Assembly: GCA_037349315.1 (NCBI GenBank)
Contig: JBAIAC010000030.1
Location: forward strand, 13,475,501-13,539,500
DNA length: 64,000 nt
Origin: Chelydra serpentina
Lineage: Eukaryota > Chordata > Testudines > Chelydridae
Reading direction: 5' to 3'
Part shown: positions 1 to 8,689 of the stretch, piece after piece
Numbering within the stretch: the stretch's first letter is position 1
Layout: each line of letters starts with the position of its first letter
Translations under genes and position numbers: made by a program
The notes under the pieces: generated by a model
The model's database searches: none
What the model was told of the DNA's origin: nothing
What the model saw: the letters and a program-made list of their open reading frames with translations, nothing else

Positions 1-728
1 AATTTGCAAACTGTATACCATCAAATTAAGCCTGAATAAAGACTGGGAGTGGTTGGGTCATTACAAAACCTAATTTCCCCCATACTAATTTCCCGCTACT
101 GTTACTCACACCTTCTTGTCAACTGTTTGAAATGGGCCACTCTCATTACCACTACAAAACTGATGATTTTTCCTCCCTGGGTATCCCACTGTTAATTGAA
201 TTGTCTCGTTAGACTAACCTCCCACTTAGTAAGGCAACTCCCATCTTTTCATGTGCTGTGTATTTATACCTGCTACTGTATTTTCCACTCCATGCATCTG
301 ATGAAGTGGGCTCTAGCCCACGAAAGCTTATGCCCAAATACATTTGTTAGTCTCTAAGGCCTGGTCCACACTAAGGGGTGGGGGGGCAGGATCGATCTAA
401 GATACGCAACTTCAGCTACGTGAATACCGTAGCTGAAGTTGAAGTATCTTAGATCGAATTACAAAGTACTTAACTCGGGTCCACGTGGCGCAGGCAGGCT
501 CCCCCGTCGACTCCACTTACTCCTCGCGCTGAGCTGGAGTTCCAGAGTCGACGGGGAGCGCTTCTGGGATCGATTTATCGCATCTACATGAGACATGATA
601 AATCGATCCCAGAACATCGATCGCTACCCGCCGATTCGGGTGGGTAGTGTGGATGTACCCTAAGGTGCCACAAGGACTCCTCATTGTTTTTTTCTGATAC
701 AGACTAACACAGCTACCACTCTGAAACC
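1..728 (-). mobile_element. Penelope-like (or other) retroelement copy, split by a MITE
   Basis: This is a dispersed element whose other copies lie near 43.35 and 59.53 kb. Read on the minus strand it begins GGTTTCAGAGTGGTAGCTG near 728 and continues through GTGGCACCTTAGAGACTAAC, a hairpin and a TATAAATA motif before running off the window edge. The minus-strand start is shared with the other copies. The plus strand at 298-335 carries a hammerhead-like core: CUGAUGA, a hairpin, then GAAA. The element is cut in two at 355-357 by a Harbinger MITE and reads continuously when the MITE is skipped. The assignment to Penelope-like elements is inference from the hammerhead-like core and from the inverted-duplicate copies elsewhere; a SINE or LTR fragment is the alternative. 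Confidence 0.5.
358..660 (+). mobile_element. Harbinger-type MITE, family A copy 1
   Basis: A 303-bp element with terminal inverted repeats GGCCTGGTCCACACT and, at the other end, the complement of GGGTACATCCACACT. It is flanked by the 3-bp duplication TAA at 355-357 and 661-663, as expected for PIF/Harbinger. It has no coding capacity. Two strong internal hairpins lie at about 391-457 and 566-614. Its ends match those of the autonomous element at 1912-6892, which is the likely source of its transposase. Confidence 0.88.
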
Positions 729-1156
729 TGTCACCCACATGAAGTAGCTTTCAGGATTGGGGTCTGAGATTGTACATTCTTCAGGGCAGGTACTGTCTCT
801 TCCCTCTATTTATAAAATTACTATCCCATTTTTGGCACTACTGCACTCAAAATAATTAATGAGTAAGGACTTCAGGATTTGGGGCTAGTTGATGGACAGT
901 ACTGTCCAATCAAGCCATCTCTGTTCCCATGATTGAAGCTCAAAGTTCTAGCTGTTCTCAGCATTAATCATAGAGCTCAAAATCTAGAGATGTATCTGAG
1001 CCACAATGTTCAGATCTGGAACTAAAACTTTTCCAAAATTCATGCAGAAGTGTCGGATCCGGGTGTCATGCTGTCTGGAGTGCCTCGCAGCTGTGAGTCC
1101 CAATCTCAGGGTAGACTGTCAAGAAGCATGGCAGAGACCCCAAACCGCTTGTATGC
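729..1156. other. No recognised gene or intact repeat
   Basis: This stretch is mostly unassigned. Around 750-810 there is a weak resemblance to the 3' end of L2/CR1-type LINEs (a run like gggcaggtactgtctcttcc). No convincing open frame is present. Confidence 0.4.
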
Positions 1157-1382
1157 TCCTAGATATTAGGAAAAACTTTTTCACTAGGAGGGGGTGAAGC
1201 ACTGGAATGGGTTACCTAGGGAGGTGGTGGAATCTCCTTCCTTAGAGGTTTTTAAGGTCAGGCTTGACAAAGCCCTGGCTGGGATGATTTAGTTGGGGAT
1301 TAGGTCCTGCTTTGAGCAGGGGGTTGGACTAGATGACCTCCTGAGGTCCCTTCCAACCCTGATATTCTATGATTCTATGATT
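1157..1382 (+). mobile_element. CR1 LINE 3' end (5'-truncated)
   Basis: The stretch shows the characteristic end of the CR1 3' region: a track reading ggttggactagatgacctcc followed by a gaggtcccttccaaccctg block and the short tandem ATTCTATGA repeat at about 1365-1382. Only the tail and the last part of the ORF2 downstream region remain, which is usual for CR1 because most copies are 5'-truncated. Confidence 0.92.
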
Positions 1383-1873
1383 CCATAATTAGATTTCACC
1401 AACCCAGTAACAAGTATGAACTCCTAAGCACTATAACAGTCTTACCATGGAGTCTTACCTTAGGCATTCCAGTCTATCTTGCCACCCAAGCTGGATTTAG
1501 TGATAGATGGTTGCTCTACACTGAAGATAAATATTCAGGTTGCTCCCTGTCCCAAGAGATCAGTCACTTACCCTAGTTCAATTTGTACCTTAAATCTCAC
1601 ACCAAAGACAACTCTTGTAGCCAATCCTATAGTAAACTATCTAAGGATTTACCAGCTAAGAAAATAAATGAGAGTGTTATTACAAGATTAAAGCAGGCAT
1701 GCACATATACACAAATGACTTACAGTCTATGGTTTCAAAAGGTGACAGAGGTGTAGTAATATGACAGCTCTGAATGTCTTTTTGGCTAGCCCCAGGTTGA
1801 CCCTGGGGATCTCTGCTTCTGTTTGTAGCTCCGGCCCTGTGAGACTCCAAACAGCAAAAGATGAAAGCATTTC
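1383..1873. other. No recognised gene or repeat
   Basis: Unassigned AT-rich sequence. The longest open frame, 62 codons at 1479-1667, has no family features and I treat it as chance. Confidence 0.4.
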
Positions 1874-2937
1874 TTAGGCCTGGTCCACACTAGGGGGTGG
1901 GATCGATCTAAGGCCTGGTCTACACTAGGACTTTATGTTGAATTTAGCAGCGTTAACTCGATTTAACCCTGCACCCGTCCACATTACGAAGCTATTTATT
2001 TCAACATAAATGGCTCTTTAATTCGATTTCTGTACTCCTCCCCGACGAGGGGAGTAGCGCCAAATTCGACATGGCCATGTCGAATTCGTGTTACTGTGGA
2101 CGGAATTCGACGCTAATAGCTCCTGGAGCTATCCCACAGTGCACCACTGAGTGGACGCTCTGGACAGCAATCCAAGCTCGGATGCTCTGACCAGCCACTC
2201 AGGAAAAGCCCCGGGAAAATTTGAATTCCTTTTCCTGTCTGGCCAGTTTGAATCTCATTTCCTGTTTGGACATCGTGGTGAGCTCAGCAGCACTGGCAAC
2301 GATGCAGAGCTCTGCAGCCGTGGTGACTATGACATCGCAGAATAGGAAGAGAGCACCAGCTTGGACTGATCGGGAAGTCTTGGACCTGATCGCTGTGTGG
2401 GGCGATGAGTCCGTGCTTTCGGAGCTGCGATCCAAAAGACGGAATGTGAAAATTTATGAGAAGATTTCCAAGGCAATGGTGGAGAGAGGATACGTCCGGG
2501 ATGCAACGCAGTGCCGCGTGAAAATCAAGGAGCTGCAACAGGCATACCAAAAAACCAAAGAGTCCAACGGACGCTCCGGATCGCAGCCACACACATGCCG
2601 TTTTTACGAGGCACTGCATGCTATGCTCGGTGGTGCTGCCACCACTATACCACCAGTGTCCGTGGACTCTGACGACGGGGTCTTATCTACGGCCATGTCG
2701 TCTGACATTTTCGCGGACGGTGAAGAAGAGGAAGGAGAGGAGGAGGACGAGGCAGTCGACAGCGCTTTCACCGCTGATTTCCCCGACAGCCAGGATCTGT
2801 TCATCACCCTCACCGAGATCCCCTACGAACCCTCCCAAAGCAGCAGCCCGGACCAGGACCCAGGCGAAGGATCGTCAGGTCGGTGTTTTAAACATTTATT
2901 TTGAATAGAATAGAAATTGGTTTGTTATCAATGTGTT

Positions 2938-2943
2938 TTTATT
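2938..2943 (-). terminator. AATAAA polyadenylation signal for the antisense intronic frame
   Basis: An AATAAA on the minus strand sits 28 bp beyond the stop codon of the 102-aa antisense frame at 2972-3280. A second one lies at 2895-2900. Position and spacing fit a mRNA end, but AATAAA also occurs by chance in AT-rich DNA. Confidence 0.4.
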
Positions 2944-2971
2944 GCTTGCTTTGCAATAGGGGCTTCAGTTT

Positions 2972-3280
2972 TCAATCTTTTCCAAGGCAACTACTCGAAT
3001 AGTCGTCAATATGTATGGGGATAGAGGAGAAATCCCCATCGGAGATCTCCGCGAAACTCTCCTGTAGGTACAGTGAAAGCTTTTGCATCAGGTTCCCAGG
3101 GAGAGCGGCCTTACTATCTCCTCCATGGTAGGATACTTTTCCGCGCCATGCAAGCTGCAGGTACTCTGTTATCATTGCCTTGCATAGCATGGCGGCATAC
3201 GGCCCCGGGGTTTGCTGGCATTCACGCAGCATGCGGTCTTTGTCTGTCTCCGAAATCCTCATCAGAGTGATATCAGTCAT
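2972..3280 (-). CDS. Small antisense ORF inside the Harbinger partner-gene intron (hypothetical)
   Basis: An uninterrupted 102-codon frame lies antisense in the intron of the Myb-like gene. Its ATG is in a good context (GGCACCATGA) and an AATAAA follows the stop by about 28 bp. The product is mixed and soluble in character, with no low-complexity track, no membrane segment and no domain I recognise. It starts MTDITLMRISETDKDRML. About 480 bp upstream on the same strand a strong donor-like ATG|GTAAGC (exon end at 3762) follows an open stretch, but joining it to an acceptor just before this ATG (AAACCAG|GGCACC) runs into a stop. A spliced longer protein is therefore unproven. It could be a genuine extra gene of this Harbinger lineage or a chance frame. 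Confidence 0.42.
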   Translation of the reverse strand: MTDITLMRISETDKDRMLRECQQTPGPYAAMLCKAMITEYLQLAWRGKVSYHGGDSKAALPGNLMQKLSLYLQESFAEISDGDFSSIPIHIDDYSSSCLGKD

Positions 3281-3416
3281 GGTGCCCTGGTTTGAATGGG
3301 TGTTTTTGTTAGTATAGTGACTTCTTGATTTTTCCTTTAAAGAACGACAACCGGCGGTTTGCAGACATGCGTGGGGGTGGTAGCTGTGAGGCTAACCGCT
3401 GAAACTTTGCGGTGCG

Positions 3417-3650
3417 CAGGCAGGGAGAGTTCCCTGAACCGGCCCCGCGGAGGGGGTGGGGCGGGTAGGCGAGCCGTTAAAACACAGCCATGCACAGGCA
3501 GGCAGAGTTCCCTGGACCGGCCACGCGGAGGGGGTGGGGAAGGTAGGCGAGCCATTAGAACACAGCAGGTCGCGGGCAGGGAGAGTTCCCGGTACCGGCC
3601 CCGCGGAGGGGGTGGGGGTGGGTAACCGTGTAGGCGAGCCGTTGTATCCA
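3417..3650. repeat. Three-copy 78-bp tandem repeat in the Harbinger intron
   Basis: Three units start at 3417, 3495 and 3573, each 78 bp apart. Each unit contains CAGGCAGGGAGAGTTCCC, then accggccccgcggagggggt and ggtaggcgagccgtt. Because 78 is 26 codons, several frames stay open across the array on both strands; these are not taken as genes. Confidence 0.9.
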
Positions 3651-3761
3651 AGCGGTTTTGCCGGCATCAGGAACTGGCCACCGCTAGGAACTGTGCTTGA
3701 AACATGGGAGTACCGCACTGCTGTGAAGTTAGGTCACAGCAGTCCAAAGGCAACGGCTTAC

Positions 3762-3905
3762 CATGGTCTCTAGAGAGCAGTTTTCCAGTGTCCAGGTCCG
3801 CTTGTGTGATCTGAACACCAGGACCCCTGGCACTTAATACAAAGACATAATATTCGACCTTGTACTGAGTGCACATGTGATAGATAGTATGCATGGTCTT
3901 GGTCA
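3762..3905 (-). other. Possible upstream exon of the antisense intronic gene
   Basis: On the minus strand this stretch is open and ends in a strong splice donor, ATG|GTAAGC, at 3762/3761. It reads protein-like (it includes the segment VEYYVFVLSARGPGVQI). It could be an exon of a longer antisense gene, but the only nearby downstream acceptor leads to a stop, so the evidence is weak. Confidence 0.22.
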
Positions 3906-4539
3906 CAGGGAAAGAGTATAGGCATTGTTCGGGAAAATGTATCTTTCTGAGGAATTCACTCCCTTTCTCCCATCCCACAGTTGCGAGTGTCTCCCTCCCT
4001 ACCCGTGGATCGCCCTCCCAGAGGCTTGCGCAGATCAGGCGGCGCAAAAAAAAAACCCGGGACGACATGTTTTCGGAACTGATGGTCTGTTCCTGAAATG
4101 ATGCTGCACAGCGGAGAGAGGACGTCTCAAGGTCCGAGCGAGCAGTCAGCGAACGGGAGCAGAGGGCTGAAGCTCGCGAGGACAGGTGGTGGGTGGAAGA
4201 CTAGCAGACGACTCAAACACTGCTTGGACTAATGAGGGAGCAAACAGATACGCTCCGCCACCTTGTTGACGTTCTGCAGGAACGGAGGATGGAGGAAAGG
4301 GCACCTCTGTATGTTATTTCCAACCGCCCTCCCCTGCCACAAAGTCCAATTCCCCCCTCACCCAAAGTCAGTAGAACGAGGGGAGGCAGGGGCCGCGGAA
4401 AAAATCACTCCACCCCTGCGGACTGCTCCAGTAGCAGAAGGCTCTCCTTTCCAAAAATTTAGATGGGACCTTTACTTCCTTCCAAACGCACCCCACCCCA
4501 GCCCCCGTCCAAGTTTCATCTTAAAATTTTGCTCTCCGT

Positions 4540-4545
4540 AATAAA
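4540..4545 (+). terminator. AATAAA polyadenylation signal of the Myb-like gene
   Basis: This AATAAA lies 77 bp after the end of the Myb-like reading frame and faces the transposase gene, whose own signal is on the other strand at 5104-5109. Confidence 0.6.
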
Positions 4546-5103
4546 AAGTTGTGTTCTGAAAATTCCTGATTCCTTGACTATCTTTCAAAGGGCTGTTCTA
4601 TTCTGGGGGAGGGGAGGGGTGGTTTGTGATTTGAGATGATAGTCGCCGATAACAGGGTGGGGACAGGGGAAAAGGTTCAACAGAAAGTCACACTCACATT
4701 GCATTCACTAGGCACACTTGCCATTCTGGGAGGGGGTTTCCTATTCTCTATGGGGGGGTGTGCTGTCACTTTCTGGTGGTGGAGGGTGGCTGCAGATCAT
4801 TGGCGGCAGGCAATAGCCTGCATGACAGATCCATGCAGCAGGGGATCAGTGGCCGCAATCCCCGGCCAAGAAGTCACACAGGCCCCCCCTCACAGAGTTG
4901 CGAACAGGAGGGGTTGCAGGCTCCATTGAAACAAGCAGTACACCACTGCGGACTGCTCAGGGAGCAGGAGCCTGACATTCCCCGAGTTGGGAAGCGTCCT
5001 TTCCATCACTCCACCCGCTCCCCAACCGCGGTATTCGTCCCAGTCTCAACACTTTACCGAGAAATCATTAATAAAGAAGACGGTTTTAATAAACAATGTT
5101 TCC
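4546..5103. other. Spacer between the convergent Harbinger genes
   Basis: The spacer holds the 3' flank of the Myb-like gene. It is G-rich on the plus strand. Open frames up to 136 codons occur here, but none has family features and they overlap the flanking untranslated sequence. Confidence 0.5.
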
Positions 5104-5109
5104 TTTATT
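5104..5109 (-). terminator. AATAAA polyadenylation signal of the Harbinger transposase
   Basis: On the minus strand AATAAA lies 121 bp past the stop of the transposase, in a T-rich and A-rich neighbourhood. Confidence 0.6.
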
Positions 5110-5230
5110 ATACTTTTAAAGCGGGGACTGAAGGGGGGGAAAAGGGTGCTGGTAATTGGAGAGGATAGACAACGGTAACTGGGTAAAGGAAGGGGGGCTG
5201 GTTCAGCTTCAGTTTTAACAAGCGAAACAG

Positions 5231-6514
5231 TCACTGGTTACCCTGCTCGCTCTGGAAGCTAGCTTTCAAAGCTTCCCGGATGCGCAGCGCGTCCCGCTGG
5301 GATCTTCTAATCGCCCTGGTGTCCGGCTGTGCGCAATCAGCAGCCAGGCGATTGGCCTCAACCTCCCACCCCACCATAAACGTCTCCCCCTTGCTCTCGC
5401 AGAGATTGTGGAGCACACAGCAAGCTGCAATCACAATGGGGATATTTGTTTGGCTGAGATCAGAGCGAGTAAGTAAGCTTCGCCATCTCCCCTTCAGACG
5501 GCCAAAGGCACACTCCACCACCATCCTGCACTTGCTCAGCCGGTAGTTGAAGAGCTCCTTTTCAGTGTCCAGGGCACCCATGTATGGCTTCATGAGCCAG
5601 GGCATTAGCGGGTAGGCTGGGTCCCCGAGGATCACTACAGGCATCTCCACATCCCCAACACTTATTTTGCGGTCCGGGAAGTAAATACCTTCCTGCAGCC
5701 GTCTGAACAGACCAGAGTTCCTGAACACACGAGCATCATGAACCTTGCCCAGCCATCCGACGTTGATGTTTGTAAAACGTCCTTTATGGTCCACTAGTGC
5801 TTGCAGCACCATAGAAAAATAGCCCTTACGGTTAATGTACTGGCTGCCCTGGTGGGCCGGTCCAAGGATGGGGATGTGTGTCCCATCAATAGCCCCGCCG
5901 CAGTTTGGAAATCCCATAGCAGAAAAGCCATCTATGATCACCTGCACGTCTCCAAGGGTCACTACCTTTGAGAGCAGCAGGTCAACGATTGCATGGGCTA
6001 CCTGCATCACAGCAACCGCCACGGTAGACTTGCCCACTCCAAATTGATTCGCGACTGACCGGTAGCTGTCTGGCGTTGCAAGCTTCCAGAGGGCTATAGC
6101 CACTCGCTTCTGGATAGTCAGGGCAGCTCGCATCCGGGTGTCCTGGCGCTTCAGGGCAGGGGACAGCAACTCACAAAGTTCCAGGAAAGTGCCCTTACGC
6201 ATACGAAAGTTTCTCAGCCACTGGGATTCATCCCAGACCTGCAGCACTATGCGGTCCCACCAGTCAGTGCTTGTTTCCCTGGCCCAGAATCGCCGTTCCA
6301 CAGGATCAACGTGAACCATTGCCACCATGATGTCTAGGGGCCAGGGTCCCGTGCTTTGCGAGAGGTCTGTGCCCCTCTCAGAGTTCATGTCCTCGCGGAG
6401 CTTCCGTTGCCTCCTCGCCCGATTTATCTGCATCTGCCTCTGGAAAAGGTGGACGATAAGGCGCGAGGTGTTGACAACGGACAGAACAGCAGTGATAATT
6501 GCGGAGGGCTCCAT
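5231..6514 (-). CDS. PIF/Harbinger transposase (HARBI1-like), uninterrupted
   Basis: This is a complete 427-codon frame from an ATG with A at -3 and G at +4. The protein belongs to the DDE_Tnp_4 / HARBI1-like family, which cuts and pastes Harbinger DNA with TTA/TAA target duplications. Residues about 137-170 contain a helix-turn-helix-like region (SVANQFGVGKSTV). The catalytic triad is visible: D210 in AIDGTHIPI, D298 in ILGDPAYPLMPW and E334 in VVECAFGRLKGRW, with 35 residues between the second D and the E. A conserved HDARVF block lies at 259-264. The N-terminal ~90 residues are basic in part and resemble the linker found in other vertebrate copies. HARBI1 itself is shorter (about 350 aa). 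There is no frameshift or internal stop. The gene has no intron. Whether it is expressed is unknown. Confidence 0.95.
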   Translation of the reverse strand: MEPSAIITAVLSVVNTSRLIVHLFQRQMQINRARRQRKLREDMNSERGTDLSQSTGPWPLDIMVAMVHVDPVERRFWARETSTDWWDRIVLQVWDESQWLRNFRMRKGTFLELCELLSPALKRQDTRMRAALTIQKRVAIALWKLATPDSYRSVANQFGVGKSTVAVAVMQVAHAIVDLLLSKVVTLGDVQVIIDGFSAMGFPNCGGAIDGTHIPILGPAHQGSQYINRKGYFSMVLQALVDHKGRFTNINVGWLGKVHDARVFRNSGLFRRLQEGIYFPDRKISVGDVEMPVVILGDPAYPLMPWLMKPYMGALDTEKELFNYRLSKCRMVVECAFGRLKGRWRSLLTRSDLSQTNIPIVIAACCVLHNLCESKGETFMVGWEVEANRLAADCAQPDTRAIRRSQRDALRIREALKASFQSEQGNQ

Positions 6515-7157
6515 GCTCGCTGTCCTGTGGCGTCCGTGCTGTCAATCACCAGAAAAGGGCGCGATGTAATTGCCCGCCAGCGCTTTCACGTAGGGAGGGC
6601 GGGAGTGTGGATCGAATGATGACATGTTCCCAAAACCACCCTCGACACATTTTTGGCCCCAGAAGGCACTGGGGGCTAGACCCAGAATTCCAATGGGCAG
6701 CGGGGACTGCGGGAACTGTGGGATAGCTACCCACAGTGCACCGCTTGCAATATCGACACTTGCCCCGTTAGTGTGGACTCACAAACTCGAATTAATGTCC
6801 TTGGTGTGGATTCGCACGATCGACTTTGTAAAATCGGTTTCACAAGTTCGGTTTAAGATAAATCGCACTATTCTCGTAGTGTAGACATACCCTCAGATAC
6901 ACAACTTCAGCTACGAGAATAGCGTAGCTGAAGTCGACGTATTTTAGATCGAATTAAAATTACTTACTTCGGGTCCACACGGCGCAGGCTCGCTCCCCCG
7001 TCGACTCCGCTTACTCTTCACGCCGAGCTGGAGTTCCGGAGTCAACAGGGAGCGCTTCTGGGATCGATTTATTGCGTCTACATGAGACGCGATAAATCAA
7101 TCCCAGAAGATCGATCTCTACCCGCCGAATCGGGCGGGTAGTGTAGATGTACCCTTA

Positions 7158-7439
7158 GAGAAACAAGATGGGTGAGGACTGACATGGTTACAACAATACC
7201 GCACAGTAAAATTTTCTTGTCAACTATTTTTATTTCCTTCTTCCACAATTCGAACTGATGGGACAAGCCTTTTTTCATGTAACCTCTTCATGGGTGTAAA
7301 GGGGGCAATTAAAGTCTTTGTATTGTGATGTCCCACAATGGCTGGTTTAGTTTTGATAGGCCTTCTTGACAGGCAAGAGATGATCCCTCCTAACTGGGTT
7401 CATGGTTTCAGAGTGTCAGTCATAGGACCAGATCATAGG
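7158..7439. other. No recognised gene
   Basis: Unassigned AT-rich sequence between the Harbinger nest and the GA-rich repeat. A 66-codon minus-strand frame at 7078-7278 overlaps MITE sequence and is not taken as a gene. Confidence 0.4.
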
Positions 7440-7760
7440 TAGTCAGGCCTAGTGGTTGGATTCCAAATGCCAGAGCAAAAGGTCAAGACAGGTCGAAGTC
7501 AGGAATCAGACCTGAGGGTCGGAGCCAATGCCAGAACCAAGGGTTGAGGCAGAGGCAGAGTGAGGAGTCAGAGTCAAGGATCAGAACCAGATTACCAGGA
7601 GTCAGGGAAGACAGGAGCAGGGCTGGTTCTGAGGCAGGATTAAGACTGGAACAGGATGGGAACAAGGCTGGGTGCAGGGCAGGATCTGGGCTGGAGCAGT
7701 GGAGCAGCAAAGCAGGAGCAGGGCTTGGAGAGACAAGCGTAGGGAGTCCATGGGCATGTG
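7440..7760 (+). repeat. Degenerate GA-rich imperfect repeat
   Basis: Short diverged units of the type gagtcaggg / caggatctggg / gagcaggg recur across about 320 bp of purine-rich plus strand. A 100-codon frame through it is a by-product of the composition. Its repeat family is not known to me. Confidence 0.55.
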
Positions 7761-8437
7761 CACTGAGTAGCCAGCAAGCAATTGCTGCTGCTAGGTTTCA
7801 GAACCAGCCTGCTGGCTTCCTCAGTCAGTCAGTCAGGGCAGTCTGACAGGCAGCCTAGGGCCTTACTCCTTACACAGAGCAAATATTTTTTACATTTACA
7901 AAGCAAAAATTAAAATATTACCTTATAGCATATGATAAAGATATTACAAGTGAGATTAATGCATGCAGCATCTTACAAGCATTTCATAACCTCTAAACAC
8001 ATTGGTATAAGTCCAATACCCATCTTAACCGTACTAACAGACAGGTGAAACAGACTGGTTTCCAGCAATGAATCATGGCACCTGATCTGCCACATCACAC
8101 CAGGGTTCTCATTCAAGCTCATCTCTAATGACAACCTTGTGATTTTCAGGTATTCACCCAAAAACTGGTTGCTTGGAAGTCTTGCCACATTTTTTTTTTT
8201 AAGTGAACCTGAATCAAGTTCCAACAGCACACCCTAATTAACCTAGCTCAGTGGTCTACAACATATGCAGAATGAAAAGGTGCATTGGCAACTTGGCAGG
8301 AACTCTGTGGCTGCATCTAATTTCCATATAAATGTACAGTCCATAGCATTTCAATCACAGATAAAGACACACATTTATTTCTTTGCTTGTTTATAGAAAA
8401 CTGCATGTGTTCACACATTTAAAAAACCACCCTCAGA
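7761..8437. other. No recognised gene or intact repeat
   Basis: AT-rich unassigned sequence. A short tandem (tcag)n-like run occurs at about 7821-7836. Confidence 0.35.
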
Positions 8438-8610
8438 GACCCGATTCTCCCTTGCCTTGCACCGTGTGCTGTTGGTTCGTTACACCAGGGCAAAATAGGT
8501 GTAAAATGCTATCAAATCAAGTCACTCACACTGCTGGTGGCACCTTATGCCCCTTTGCACTGGTGTAAATTACTACACTCCTGGTGCAGGGCAGAGGAGA
8601 ATCAGGCCCA
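8438..8610. repeat. Palindromic repeat with TTACACC-type core
   Basis: The ends are inverted: left gacccgattctcccttgcct matches the complement of right gcagaggagaatcaggccc. The interior carries the gcactggtgtaaa motif seen in other palindromic repeats of this window (26.45, 38.36 kb). It looks like an old MITE. Confidence 0.55.
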
Positions 8611-8689
8611 GAAAGACAATAATCTGTTGGGAAGGCTGCAGAAGAATGGGTGTCAATGGGAAGGTTGGCTCTACTTCTCTGGAGCCTGC

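Larger units (their letters stand above)
2302..4462 (+). pseudogene. Harbinger Myb/SANT-like DNA-binding partner gene, two exons, broken
   Basis: In the PIF/Harbinger superfamily this nuclear protein helps import the transposase and recruit it to the element ends. Exon 1 runs from the ATG at 2302 (A at -3) to the donor CAG|GTCGGT after 2878. Exon 2 starts after the acceptor CCCACAG at 3980; a G from exon 1 plus TT from exon 2 keeps the frame. A Myb/SANT trihelix-type domain occupies residues about 18-110, with Trp21 and Trp33 and a basic track near residue 45. An acidic run lies at about 140-153. Exon 2 opens with the family motif QIRRRKKKTRDDMFSEL, then meets TGA at 4094-4096 and TAG at 4202-4204, both in the same frame. 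The same frame then runs on to 4462 with a Ser/Pro/Arg-rich tail, so only two nonsense codons separate this from an open gene. The TGA could be a decayed CGA. The upstream TTG-initiated extension to 2221 is unlikely to be used. Confidence 0.85.
1912..6892. mobile_element. Autonomous-type PIF/Harbinger DNA transposon
   Basis: The element is 4,981 bp. It begins GGCCTGGTCTACACTA and ends with the complement of GGGTATGTCTACACTA. The flanking 3-bp duplication is TAA on the left (1909-1911) and TCA on the right (6893-6895), one mismatch from the expected TAA. It carries convergent genes: the Myb/SANT-like partner on the plus strand and the DD35E transposase on the minus strand. Each has its own AATAAA downstream, and the gene-free stretch between them is about 770 bp. 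A further small antisense frame lies in the partner gene's intron. Both ends and the transposase are complete, but the partner gene has two stop codons, so this copy is probably not fully autonomous. Confidence 0.93.
1877..7154 (+). mobile_element. Harbinger-type MITE, family A copy 2, split by an autonomous element
   Basis: The two halves, 1877-1911 and 6896-7154, join into a copy of the same ~300-bp MITE seen at 358-660. Its own target duplication is TTA at 1874-1876 and 7155-7157. The break lies at a TAA inside the MITE, at the position where copy 1 reads gatcgatctaagatacgc. The large element at 1912-6892 inserted there, so the autonomous element landed in a member of a non-autonomous family that shares its ends. 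Confidence 0.88.

Noticed and set aside
2199..2908. Other frames overlapping Harbinger exon 1 on both strands
   Set aside because: They are shadows of the Myb/SANT-like exon; only the 2302 frame carries the domain and a fitting splice donor.
3337..3718. Proline/arginine-rich frames of 88-108 codons on both strands
   Set aside because: They arise because the 78-bp tandem unit is a multiple of three, which keeps many frames open at once.
7440..7760. CRISPR-like array
   Set aside because: Units are short, diverged and unevenly spaced, and the window is vertebrate DNA.
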